Source: Pseudonocardiales bacterium
GTDB taxonomy: Bacteria; Actinomycetota; Actinomycetes; Mycobacteriales; Pseudonocardiaceae
Reading direction: 5' to 3'
NCBI GenBank assembly: GCA_023252195.1
Contig: JAHEXI010000003.1
Location: forward strand, 310,001 to 374,000
Length of the DNA: 64,000 nt
The translations under genes and the position numbers were made by a program. Shown in pieces: positions 53,351-61,390 of this stretch. Every line of letters starts with the position of its first letter. Positions within the stretch are counted from its first letter, which is position 1. Under the pieces are notes generated by a model. It saw nothing but the letters and a program-made list of their open reading frames with translations, did not search any database and was not told where the DNA came from.

Positions 53351-53416
53351 GCGCAGTCTGGATGCGGGTTACGGTAAAAGTGACCCGAATTACCCCAGTC
53401 TGCATCCAGACTGCGC
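53351..53416. promoter_or_regulatory. 15-bp inverted repeat in the divergent regulator promoter
   Basis: GCGCAGTCTGGATGC (53351-53365) is exactly inverted at 53402-53416, with 36 bp between. The spacer holds weaker inner symmetry (GGGT...ACCC and GGTAA...TTACC). It is 112 bp from the cyclase-STAND start and 124 bp from the LuxR-type start, so one factor could control both. Confidence 0.6.
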
Positions 53417-53539
53417 TGTTGTGATCGACTCGCAGATCACCCTGTTCGCTATTCCTGCCGGGCATTACAGTTCGGGACGAGTCTCTTCCTACTCACACGG
53501 CTCCGCTCCAGCTACGTTGCCGAGGAGGCGTGGCCGCCA

Positions 53540-56410
53540 ATGCGCACGGAGTTGGTTGGTCGCGAACGGGAGCTGGCCGCGCTCGCGGAGCACTTCGAGT
53601 CGGCTCTCGCCGCACATCCGCGCGTCGTGCTGTGCCGGGGTGAGCCGGGGATCGGCAAGACCCGGATGGCCGAGGAGGTGACCGGGCTGGCGGTGATCCG
53701 GGACGTTCCGGTGGCGTGGGGGCCGGCGGCGGAGTCGAGCGGCGCGCCCCCGTACTGGCCGTGGCGGCAGGTGCTGCGCGTTGTGTCCGCCAGTGTCGAC
53801 GTCGTCAAGATCGCCGATGAGCTCGGGGTGCTGCCCGACCTGGTGCGGTTGGCACCCGAGGTGTTCGGTGCTCCGGGCGGTGATCGGAGTGGCAGCGGCT
53901 CGAGCGAGGACCGGTTTCGGCTGTTCGACGCGGTGGCCCGGCTGCTGAGCGATATCACCGCGAGCGGACCCTGGGTCGTCGTGTTCGACGACGCGCACCG
54001 CGCGGACTTCGGCTCATTGCTGCTGCTGCACCACGTGGTGCGCACGCTGACCCGCGAGCGGCTACTGGTGATGGTGAACTACCGGGATACCGAACCCGTG
54101 CACGATGTCCTCGTCACGGGACTCGCTCGAGAGCCGGTCACTCGTCGGATCGACCTCCGCGGCTTGGCCGCTCCGGCCGTCGGTAAGCAGCTCGCCGTGC
54201 TAGTCGGGCGCGCCGTCGTACCGGCGCAGGTCGAGCGGGTGCACGCGGTCACGGGCGGCAACCCGTTCTTCGTCGGTGAGATGGGCTGGGCGTTGGCCGA
54301 CGCAGGTCCTGCCGCGTCAGCGGTGAAGGTCCCGCCGAGCGTGCTGCAGACGATCAACGAACGGCTGGAACGGCTCCCACCGAAGTCCGTGTGGCTGCTC
54401 CGCGCGGCGTCGATCGTCGGCCGAGAGTTCTCCGTCGAGGTACTTGCCCGGATGGTAGGCGAGCCCGTGCTCGGCTGCCTGGGCCAGCTCGACGAGGCAG
54501 CGGCCGCCCGCCTGGTCGAGTCCACCGCGACGCCCGGCGAGCACCGATTCGTGCACGTCTTGATTCGGGACGCGATCGAGGCCGGCTTGGGCGCCGCCGA
54601 GCGGGTACAGCTGCACCGGTCGGCGGCCGAGGCCGTGGAGGAGATGTACGCCGGCCATCTCGAGCCGCGTCTGTCGGATCTCGCCCGGCATTGGGCGGCG
54701 GCTGCGGTACTCGGCGAGCGGGGCCGCGCTACCGGTTGGATCCGGCGGGCCGCGAGCGAGGCGGTGAGCCGGCTCTCCTACGAGGAGGGCGTCCGGCTTT
54801 ACCGGCTCGCACTCGACGTCGGCGGCCGTGAGCTCGACGATCTCGACCGCTGCCAACTGCTGCTCGCGCTCGGCGCCGCGCAGAGCCTGACCGGGGATCA
54901 CCCGGGTCGGCTGCACACCTGCCGGAGTGCGGCCGACCTCGCGCGTTCGATGGCGCGACCCGACCTCATCGCCGAGGCAGCCCTGATCTTGGAGGGGGGC
55001 GACGGCGCCGAGGCCGATTGGCTGGTCAGGCGGCTGTGTGAGGAGGTCCTGCGGGAGCTGGATCCGAAGTCCTGCTCGCTGCGTGCCAGGGTCGCGGCCG
55101 GGCTGGCCCGCGCGTGCATATACCTCGATGACATCGACGCCGCCGCGCGGGCCAGCGAGCAGGCACTGGCCGCGGCGAACCAGTGCGACGATCGGGGCGC
55201 AGTAGTGGCGACGTTAAGAGCCCGCCAGCTCGTGCGCTCCGATCCGGACGGGATCGATGAACGGTCCGACCTGGCCGCGAAGCTGCTCGAAATCGGCCGG
55301 GAGACCTCGGACCCCGAGACCCAGATGTGGGCCCACCTCTGGCGGATCGACGTGATGTTGCAGCGCGGCGACCTCGGCGGCGTCGGCCGGGAGCTCGATC
55401 CGCTGGCCCGGTGCGTCAACGAGATGGGCGGGCCGGTCGCGCGCTGGCACCTGCTCCGCTGCCGGGCAGCACACGCCCAGGCGCAGGCACGCTTCGCTGA
55501 CGCCATCCGGCTAGCCAACGAGGGCTTCACCGAGCTGATCCCGCTCTCGACGTGGGTCCGGGACGGCGTGTTGGCGATGACGGGCCACCACATCGGTCCC
55601 GAGGCGAGCGGTGGGACGAGGGCCTACGGCCTCGATGGACGTGTCGGTGCTCGAGACTTCTGCCCGGCCTTCGGCGTCATCTACTCGCTTGCGCCGGCTG
55701 TTGTGCTGATCTCAGCCGGTCGGCGCGGCGAGGCGGCCGAGCTCTACCGAGCGCTGGGGCCGGTCGCCCAGTGGCAGCCGACCACCCACGGGGCAACCAT
55801 CAGCTTCGCGCTCGGCATCGTGGTCGCCGCGGCGATGGACGCTGCCGAGGATGTCGCGGCGCTACGCGGGCTGCTGGCCCGTTACCGCGGCCACCATGTC
55901 GCGGGCGGTGCGGGCCCCGCGATCTACCTCGGGCCGGTTGAGCTCTACCTGGGCATCGCGGCCCGGTACCTGGGACTGTTCGATGACGCCATCGCCGAAC
56001 TCGACCACGCACGGCAGGTGTGCGCGGCGAACGGGGCGGCCGGTTACCACGTCGAGGCGCTGTTCGAACTGGCCGTGGCGCTGGGCTGCCGGACCGGGCA
56101 CGGTGATGCGGCACGGGCCCGTTCGTTGGCCACCGACTGCGCCGGTCGAGCCAAGACCCTCGGCATGGCGCCATTCGCGACGCGCGCCCAGGAGCTGGCC
56201 GACCGGCTCGGTCAGGCGCCGGCCGAGGCATTGACGCCGAGGGAGCGCGAGGTCGCCGCGCTGGTGGCGCAGGGGCGGACCAACCGGGAAATCGCCGCCC
56301 GGCTCTACCTCTCCGAGCGCACCGCGCAGAACCACGTGCAGCACATCCTCACCAAGCTCGACCTGTCGAACCGCAGCCAGATCGCGGTCTGGATCACCAG
56401 CCGCAGGTAA
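53540..56410 (+). CDS. Large LuxR-type ATP-binding regulator (LAL family)
   Basis: 956 residues from ATG 53540 (GAGGAGG upstream). The N-terminal AAA/AAA_16 ATPase has P-loop CRGEPGIGKTRMAEE near residue 36 and Walker B VVVFDDAHRADF. A helical middle follows, and a LuxR helix-turn-helix ends the protein (LTPREREVAALVAQGRTNREIAARLYLSERTAQNHVQHILTKL). LAL proteins (MalT-like) activate catabolic or biosynthetic genes. It diverges from the cyclase-STAND gene. A damaged copy of its last 38 codons is found at 58605. Confidence 0.92.
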   Translation: MRTELVGRERELAALAEHFESALAAHPRVVLCRGEPGIGKTRMAEEVTGLAVIRDVPVAWGPAAESSGAPPYWPWRQVLRVVSASVDVVKIADELGVLPDLVRLAPEVFGAPGGDRSGSGSSEDRFRLFDAVARLLSDITASGPWVVVFDDAHRADFGSLLLLHHVVRTLTRERLLVMVNYRDTEPVHDVLVTGLAREPVTRRIDLRGLAAPAVGKQLAVLVGRAVVPAQVERVHAVTGGNPFFVGEMGWALADAGPAASAVKVPPSVLQTINERLERLPPKSVWLLRAASIVGREFSVEVLARMVGEPVLGCLGQLDEAAAARLVESTATPGEHRFVHVLIRDAIEAGLGAAERVQLHRSAAEAVEEMYAGHLEPRLSDLARHWAAAAVLGERGRATGWIRRAASEAVSRLSYEEGVRLYRLALDVGGRELDDLDRCQLLLALGAAQSLTGDHPGRLHTCRSAADLARSMARPDLIAEAALILEGGDGAEADWLVRRLCEEVLRELDPKSCSLRARVAAGLARACIYLDDIDAAARASEQALAAANQCDDRGAVVATLRARQLVRSDPDGIDERSDLAAKLLEIGRETSDPETQMWAHLWRIDVMLQRGDLGGVGRELDPLARCVNEMGGPVARWHLLRCRAAHAQAQARFADAIRLANEGFTELIPLSTWVRDGVLAMTGHHIGPEASGGTRAYGLDGRVGARDFCPAFGVIYSLAPAVVLISAGRRGEAAELYRALGPVAQWQPTTHGATISFALGIVVAAAMDAAEDVAALRGLLARYRGHHVAGGAGPAIYLGPVELYLGIAARYLGLFDDAIAELDHARQVCAANGAAGYHVEALFELAVALGCRTGHGDAARARSLATDCAGRAKTLGMAPFATRAQELADRLGQAPAEALTPREREVAALVAQGRTNREIAARLYLSERTAQNHVQHILTKLDLSNRSQIAVWITSRR

Positions 56411-56458
56411 GTGTGCAGGCCCGTTTTCGCTGTGCGGACCGCCCACAGGCGAAGCGGG

Positions 56459-56632
56459 ATGAGCTACTGGTTCAAGCAGGATGAGATCCACGCGCACACG
56501 CACGTGCACGGCTGCCCGGCATTCCTACCGTGGCACCGGGAACTGATCAATCGGTTCGAGGAGCTGATCCAGGAAATCGCTTCGCAAGGCGGCTCGGTGC
56601 AGCCGCCATCACCATTTGTTTTGAGGAGGTAA
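56459..56632 (+). pseudogene. Tyrosinase fragment
   Basis: From ATG 56459 the sequence MSYWFKQDEIHAHTHVHGCPAFLPWHRELINRFEELIQE matches the CuA region of tyrosinases, including the metal-ligand-type histidines in THVHG and the block FLPWHRE. After 40 residues the similarity ends and a stop follows at 56630-56632. The CuB site is absent, so no active enzyme can be made. Confidence 0.7.
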
Positions 56633-56646
56633 CCAGACAACCAGAC

Positions 56647-56913
56647 GTGTACGTCACCGCTATTCATCAGATCACCGATCCGGAGAAGTTTCGGCAGGGG
56701 GTGCGGGCGGCCACCCCTCCAGCGAGCGAGTTCCCGGCCGGCATCGTCCTGCACAGCATGTTCTCGAATCCCGATGACACCAAGGCCGTCTGCCTTTGGG
56801 AGGCGGAGACCGTGGACGCGGTGCGGGATCTCGTCGCCTCGGTAGTCGGCCAGTTTAGCCAAAACGAGTACTTCGAGGTGAACAAGGAGACCGCACTCGG
56901 CCTGCCGGACTGA
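56647..56913 (+). CDS. Small alpha/beta-barrel-like protein, unknown function
   Basis: 88 residues from GTG 56647 (VYVTAIHQITDPEKF). A GAGGAGG lies about 18 bases upstream, rather far, so the exact start is uncertain. The alternation of strands and helices (YVTAIHQI, GIVLHSMFS, AVCLWEAETVDAVRDLVASVVG) resembles dimeric ferredoxin-like monooxygenase/SCO4226-type folds. I cannot assign a function. It follows the tyrosinase remnant and precedes the DUF1326/DUF2182 pair on the same strand. Confidence 0.6.
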   Translation: MYVTAIHQITDPEKFRQGVRAATPPASEFPAGIVLHSMFSNPDDTKAVCLWEAETVDAVRDLVASVVGQFSQNEYFEVNKETALGLPD

Positions 56914-57047
56914 TCGCCAGACGCCTTCGGCCCTGCGATCGGGCGGGATTCCTCGGCTGGCCGGGCAGTTGGGCCGGCCGGTGGCTTGACCGTGCTTCAT
57001 CAGCAGGACGAGACTTCTGGTTCTCCGGGTTGAGAGGGGGCCGTCCC

Positions 57048-57650
57048 ATGGCCTGGTCCATCCGCGGTCGCTATTTTGAAAACTGTTCCTGCGATATGCC
57101 CTGCCCGTGCACAGTCACGTTTGACGCCGGCGCCGACACGGAGCGCTGCAATGCCGTGCTCATCTTCCATGTTGACACCGGTGAGGTCGACGACGTGGAC
57201 GTGAGCGACCGGACGGTCGTGGTGGTGGTAGACGCTCCTCAAGTGATGACCGACGGCAACTGGAAGCTCGCGCTCGTGGTGGACGAGAGGGCCTCCGACG
57301 AGCAGCTCCAGAAACTGGGCGCGGTGTTCGGCGGCGAGCTGGGGGGTCCGATGGAGGCACTCGCCCCGCTGGTGGGCGAGATGCTCGGCGTGGAACGAAT
57401 GCGCATCGAGGTCACCGAGAGCAACGGGAACCACAAGCTGAGCGCCGGTGACGCACTCGAGGTCGAGGTCGATGACGTCGTGCCGTTCGGTGTGGACACC
57501 GGCCGCCCCGCCCGGCTCGTCGATGTCTTTCACCCGGCCAACAGCGAGCTGACCGTGGCGAAGGGCCGCTCCCGGGTCGGAGTCCTCGGACTGGAATGGT
57601 CCCAAGCAGGCACTTCGGGGTTTTCCGCCCCCTTCGCCTGGACGGGATGA
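57048..57650 (+). CDS. DUF1326 protein
   Basis: 200 residues from ATG 57048 with GAGAGGGGG upstream. The N-terminal YFENCSCDMPCPCT cysteine cluster is the DUF1326 hallmark and suggests metal binding. Other conserved parts are NWKLALVVDERASDEQLQKLGAVFGG and the C-terminal GLEWSQAGTSGFSAPFAW. The gene touches the following DUF2182 gene (TGA then ATG without gap). The pair occurs together in many genomes and probably forms a metal-handling unit, function not established. Confidence 0.9.
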   Translation: MAWSIRGRYFENCSCDMPCPCTVTFDAGADTERCNAVLIFHVDTGEVDDVDVSDRTVVVVVDAPQVMTDGNWKLALVVDERASDEQLQKLGAVFGGELGGPMEALAPLVGEMLGVERMRIEVTESNGNHKLSAGDALEVEVDDVVPFGVDTGRPARLVDVFHPANSELTVAKGRSRVGVLGLEWSQAGTSGFSAPFAWTG

Positions 57651-58466
57651 ATGACAAGGGTCGGCGTCCCAGTCAGGCCCGGCCCGCTGCTGACGATCGG
57701 TCCGCTGCTGGCCCTCGCCGTCGTCTGCTGGGCTGTGGTGGTGCAGCGGATGGGAGGCGAAGACGGGGGTCCGGGTGCGGATCCGGGCCCGCTCGGCTTC
57801 TTCACCGGTATGTGGACGCTGATGATGGCAGCGATGATGCTCCCGTCGGTGTGGCCCACGGTGCTCGTGTACCAGCGGCTGCAGGCCGCGCGGCGCGAAC
57901 GCGGGAAGAACGCTGTGCGGATGGGACCGGCCTTGCTCCTGGTCGGCTACCTGGCAGCGTGGACCATCGTTGGGCTCATCGGCTTCGCTATCCTCAAGGC
58001 TGGCCGAGCCCTTGAGATCGACGCCTTGAGCTGGAGCCGGGGCGGACCGCTGCTAGCGGGCGGAGTGATCATCGCGGCGGCGGCCTACCAGCTCACGCCG
58101 CTCAAGGACGTGTGCTTGCGGCACTGCCGTGGCCCGTTCAGCTTCCTGTTCGAGCACTGGCGTCCAGGCGCGCTGGGCGCGGTTCGGCTGGGCGCCCGCC
58201 ACGGCATCTGGTGCATCGGCTGTTGCTGGGCACTGATGACCGCGCTGTTCGCCCTCGGTGTCATGAGCATCGCGTGGACGGCACTGATCGCCGTCTTCAT
58301 CGCCGCTGAGAAGCTGCTGCCCTGGCGCCGAGCCGCCACCACGTTCGTGAGCCTCGCGCTGCTGGTGCTCGGCCTTGCCGTGGCCCTGGTTCCCGAGCGG
58401 GTGCCAGGGCTGATGATAGCCGACGCCCCGATGCACAAGATGAGCATGCCCCGCATTCCCTCGTGA
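57651..58466 (+). CDS. DUF2182 integral membrane protein
   Basis: 271 residues from ATG 57651, immediately after the DUF1326 stop. About seven hydrophobic helices are seen. The DUF2182 signature WTLMMAAMMLPSVWPTVL lies in helix 2, and YQLTPLKDVCLRHCRGPFSFL plus GIWCIGCCWALMTALFALGVM carry conserved cysteines; the end is Met/His-rich (MHKMSMP). The family is described as predicted metal-binding. Coupling with DUF1326 suggests copper or a related metal as ligand, which is inference. Confidence 0.9.
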   Translation: MTRVGVPVRPGPLLTIGPLLALAVVCWAVVVQRMGGEDGGPGADPGPLGFFTGMWTLMMAAMMLPSVWPTVLVYQRLQAARRERGKNAVRMGPALLLVGYLAAWTIVGLIGFAILKAGRALEIDALSWSRGGPLLAGGVIIAAAAYQLTPLKDVCLRHCRGPFSFLFEHWRPGALGAVRLGARHGIWCIGCCWALMTALFALGVMSIAWTALIAVFIAAEKLLPWRRAATTFVSLALLVLGLAVALVPERVPGLMIADAPMHKMSMPRIPS

Positions 58467-58604
58467 TCCTTTCCCGACACCATTCCCGCATTCCCGGTGC
58501 CCACACGAGACAACACGAGGTGCATGAATCTGGACCACCTGTGCTGGCGGCCTGCCTCGCAGACATCAGGCGCAGCACTCGACGTCGACATCTCCTCGCG
58601 GACG

Positions 58605-58719
58605 ACCAACCGGGAGATCGCCGCCCGGCTCTACCTCTCCGAGCGCACCGCGCAGAACCACGCGCAGTACATCCTCACCAAGCTCGACCTGTCGAACCGG
58701 GGCCAGATCCCGGTCTGAG
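58605..58719 (+). pseudogene. Duplicated end of the LuxR-type regulator gene
   Basis: This 115-bp segment matches 56280-56393 in the LAL gene with only about seven differences. It encodes TNREIAARLYLSERTAQNHAQYILTKLDLSNRGQIPV followed by a stop. There is no ATPase region in front. It is a partial duplicate, cut at its right end where a repeated 61-bp element begins. Confidence 0.8.
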
Positions 58720-58777
58720 TTGAGTATGCGGGCTGAGTAATTCGGCGGACGCCGCCACGGCGCCCCCTCACTACCGT
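58717..58777 (+). repeat. 61-bp repeated element, copy 1
   Basis: Starts GAGTTGAGTATGCGG and ends CTCACTACCGT. It matches 60501-60561 with the same orientation, strongly at both ends and more weakly in the GC-rich middle. It begins exactly where the LuxR duplicate ends, and the promoter region of the FAD oxidase follows. Confidence 0.65.
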
Positions 58778-58822
58778 ATTTCAGGTATACGGAAGCGACG
58801 GGAAACCGGAATGTTCGGTTCC
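58774..58822 (+). promoter_or_regulatory. Two dyads upstream of the FAD-linked oxidase
   Basis: CCGTAT-N7-ATACGG (58774-58792) is a perfect dyad, and GGAAACCG...CGGTTCC (58801-58822) is a nearly perfect one. They lie 24-72 bp before the ATG at 58846, in promoter range. Which regulator uses them is unknown. Confidence 0.5.
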
Positions 58823-58845
58823 GTGCGGGGAGGAGAGTGGTTTTT

Positions 58846-60246
58846 ATGACAGCGACGGTAGGCGAGGGTATTGAAGCTCTCCGCGCAGTGATGTCGGGTC
58901 CTGTGTTTATTCCGGCTGACGCCGACTATGAGAGCGCTCGTTTGATCTGGAACGGCGACATCGACCGTCATCCCGCGGTCATCGCGCGATACCAGACGCA
59001 GCAGGACGTGGTCACGGCAGTCGGGTTTGCGCAGCGCGAGGGAATGGAGATCGCGGTCCGCGGTGGTGGGCACGGGATCAGCGGGTCGGCCGTTTGCGAG
59101 GGCGGCCTGATGATCGACCTGAGCGGAATGCGGAACGTGATGGTAGATCCCGAGCGCAGGCGGGCCGTCGTCGGTGGCGGGGCGAGTCTAGCCGAGCTGG
59201 ACGCCGCCACCCAGGCGCACGGCCTTGCCGTCACCGGTGGGGTCGTCAGCCACACCGGCGTCGCCGGGCTCACCCTTGGCGGAGGCATGGGCTGGCTGAC
59301 CCGCAAGCTGGGTCTCAGTATCGACAACCTCGAAGCGGTCGAGGTGGTGCTGGCCGATGGCCGGTGTGTGCGGGCCTACGCCGACTCGCATCCGGACCTG
59401 TTCTGGGCAATGCGCGGGGGCGGCGGCAACTTCGGAATCGTCACCTCGTTCGAATTTCGGCTGCACCCGGTCGGCCCGGAGATTCACCTCGCCCTGCTGT
59501 TCTGGGGCCTCGACCAGGGGCACGACGCGCTGCGGACCGCCCGTGACGGCATACCGGCGCTGCCCGAGGACATCTACCCGCTGCTCTGCGTCGCGTTGAA
59601 CGCACCGCCCGCCCCATTCGTCCCGGAACAGCACCATTTCGCACCTGGGTACGCGCTCCTGCTGGTCGGGTTTGGCTCGGCCGACGAACACGCTCAAGCC
59701 GTGGCACCGATCCGTGCCGCCTGCCCGCCGTTGTTCGAGTTCATCACCCCGATCCCCTATACGGCGCTTCAGCAGCTGTTCGATGACAATCCTTTCCCGT
59801 GGGGAATCCGGGCCTACGAGAAAGCGCTTTATCTCGACGAACTCTCCGACGAGGCGATCAACGTGCTGGTCGAGCGAGCCACCGACAGAACCTCACCAAT
59901 GTCGTTCATGCCGATCTTCCGGCTCGACGCCGCCTTCGCGCGGGTCGGCGAGCAGGACACCGCTTTCGGCGGAACGCGCACCCCGCAGTACGCCGTGAAC
60001 ATCATCGCCATCAGCCCGGACGCAGCTGCGTTGGCGGCCGATCGCAAGTGGGTGCGATCGGTGTGGGACGCCCTGCGCCCGCTCGCTGCCAGTGCTAGCG
60101 GTTACGTCAACTTCGACGCAGAACACGACGACGACCGCGTCCGAGCCACCTACGGGTCAACGAAATACGACCGATTGGCCCAGATCAAGGCCCAGTACGA
60201 CCCAGGCAACGTCTTTCACCGCAACGCAAACATCTCGCCGGCCTAA
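58846..60246 (+). CDS. FAD-linked oxidase (PCMH fold with BBE domain)
   Basis: 466 residues from ATG 58846, 11 bases after GGGGAGGAG; GTG 58837 is too close. FAD_binding_4 motifs are clear: IAVRGGGHGISGSAVCEGGLMIDLSGM, with the histidine used for covalent FAD attachment in this family, and GGVVSHTGVAGLTLGGGMGWLTRKLGLSIDNL. The C-terminus is the BBE segment (YGSTKYDRLAQIKAQYDPGNVFHRNANI). Relatives oxidise sugars, alkaloids or polyketides. A damaged copy of the His-loop region lies at 61217. Confidence 0.92.
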   Translation: MTATVGEGIEALRAVMSGPVFIPADADYESARLIWNGDIDRHPAVIARYQTQQDVVTAVGFAQREGMEIAVRGGGHGISGSAVCEGGLMIDLSGMRNVMVDPERRRAVVGGGASLAELDAATQAHGLAVTGGVVSHTGVAGLTLGGGMGWLTRKLGLSIDNLEAVEVVLADGRCVRAYADSHPDLFWAMRGGGGNFGIVTSFEFRLHPVGPEIHLALLFWGLDQGHDALRTARDGIPALPEDIYPLLCVALNAPPAPFVPEQHHFAPGYALLLVGFGSADEHAQAVAPIRAACPPLFEFITPIPYTALQQLFDDNPFPWGIRAYEKALYLDELSDEAINVLVERATDRTSPMSFMPIFRLDAAFARVGEQDTAFGGTRTPQYAVNIIAISPDAAALAADRKWVRSVWDALRPLAASASGYVNFDAEHDDDRVRATYGSTKYDRLAQIKAQYDPGNVFHRNANISPA

Positions 60247-60362
60247 CCCGCCAGACAGAGCCGTCACACGCCACTGGTTGAGTCAAGCGCTACACCAGCA
60301 CACAACATACCAACTAGGTGCGGGGAATCGTGTTCGAAATGGTCGATGACGGAGGAGCCACC

Positions 60363-60497
60363 ATGGAGAAAGCAACGGGTGTGATTCGTATCGAGCACCT
60401 AGAAGACTTTTCCAAAGTATTTCAGGAGACGTATAATACCGGTGACCTGGACGGACTGATCAGTCTCTTCGAGCCCGAGAGCCTCTGGCCTCGCCAG
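60363..60497 (+). pseudogene. SnoaL/DUF4440 N-terminal fragment
   Basis: ATG 60363, after CGGAGGAG, reads VIRIEHLEDFSKVFQETYNTGDLDGLISLFEPES, the first helices of an NTF2-fold protein similar to the broken gene at 34892-35303. Similarity stops at about 60485, and the 61-bp repeated element begins at 60501. The remaining two thirds of the domain are missing. Confidence 0.65.
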
Positions 60498-60500
60498 TCG

Positions 60501-60561
60501 CAGTTGAGTATGCGGCTGAGTAGTTCGGCGGTTGCCGCTCCAGCGCGCGTCTCACTACCGT
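60501..60561 (+). repeat. 61-bp repeated element, copy 2
   Basis: Begins CAGTTGAGTATGCGG and ends CTCACTACCGT. It matches the element at 58717-58777. As with copy 1, it starts where a truncated gene (here the SnoaL fragment) breaks off. Confidence 0.65.
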
Positions 60562-60619
60562 TCAAGACCAATGATTCAGGTGGCCTGAAGGCGGCTCGGC
60601 GCCGCCGCGGAGGTTTCCG

Positions 60620-60859
60620 ATGCTTGACATACAGATTGCAGTCTCGCAGACAGTCGACCAGTATGCTCCTCAGCGGATGGCCGCAGCCGCCGCCGCGAAG
60701 GCCAAGCGGTTGTGGCCGGGAATAATCGGCGAAGTGCTCGCCGACGAGATCATGGCGGTGCTGGATCTGCCGTCGTGGATGCAATCGCAGACCCGTACGA
60801 TGCGGCTTATCGGCGCGATTTCGAACATTACGGAGGAGGTAGGAGCATCCTGGGATTAG
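60620..60859 (+). CDS. Small hypothetical protein
   Basis: 79 residues from ATG 60620, six bases after CGGAGG. It is Ala-rich and probably helical (AVSQTVDQYAPQRMAAAAAAKAKRLW, then IGEVLADEIMAVLDLPSW). It resembles nothing I know. Support is the good ribosome site and plausible composition only. The surroundings are full of gene fragments, so it may also be a chance frame. Confidence 0.35.
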   Translation: MLDIQIAVSQTVDQYAPQRMAAAAAAKAKRLWPGIIGEVLADEIMAVLDLPSWMQSQTRTMRLIGAISNITEEVGASWD

Positions 60860-61017
60860 TCCGCCGCCCATCGACCGGGCAAGCATGCCGTGAAACTCGG
60901 CTCGGGCATCGCCGTCCAGGTCGTCGAGGATCCAGCGGAAGATCCGGTCCAGCGGACCGTAAGTAAAGTAATGGTCACCGAGTCGCCCTACGGGCTGGGC
61001 CCAGTAGAGTGCGCTTG
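60850..61017 (-). pseudogene. Unassigned coding-like fragment
   Basis: The minus strand reads ALYWAQPVGRLGDHYFTYGP, then LDRIFRWILDDLDGDARAEFHGMLARSMGGG, which has the composition of a real protein. There is no start codon (an in-frame stop precedes it) and downstream the frame loses coding character. It is probably the remnant of a larger gene that I do not recognise. Confidence 0.35.
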
Positions 61018-61216
61018 AGCTTCACCTCCTGGCGCCCCACGGTCAGATGTATCCCCTACTTCCTTTGCCGGTCATACGCGTCGACTAAGCTAAAATTCAG
61101 CTGGATTGGAGTCGGTAGGCAGTCGTGACTCGAGCGACTCGGCAGTCCGGAGGGCGGCAGTGTTAGCCCCAGCTCCTGCACGCGATACCACGCTCGCAAA
61201 GCAGACCAGAGATTAC

Positions 61217-61296
61217 GGTCCGCGGTGGTGGGAACGGGATGAGGGGACCGGCCGTTTGCGAGGGCGGCCTGATGATCGACCAGAGCGGGATGCGGG
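61217..61296 (+). pseudogene. Remnant copy of the FAD-linked oxidase gene
   Basis: This 80-bp stretch matches 59054-59133 (the covalent-FAD histidine loop of the oxidase) at roughly 90 percent identity, with small indels. For example CCGTTTGCGAGGGCGGCC and CTGATGATCGACC occur in both. No flanking oxidase sequence is present. Confidence 0.75.
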
Positions 61297-61390
61297 CGTT
61301 GTGGTGTCGCTAGCGGTACGTATCGCCCGATTCGAGACTACAGTCATCGCTGCGCCAACCCACGCTGACCGACGTATCAAGGGGGTTGAC

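Noticed and set aside
61106-61390. 95-residue N-terminal extension of the DinB protein
   Set aside because: It reads through the FAD-oxidase remnant; the domain and a ribosome site support ATG 61391.
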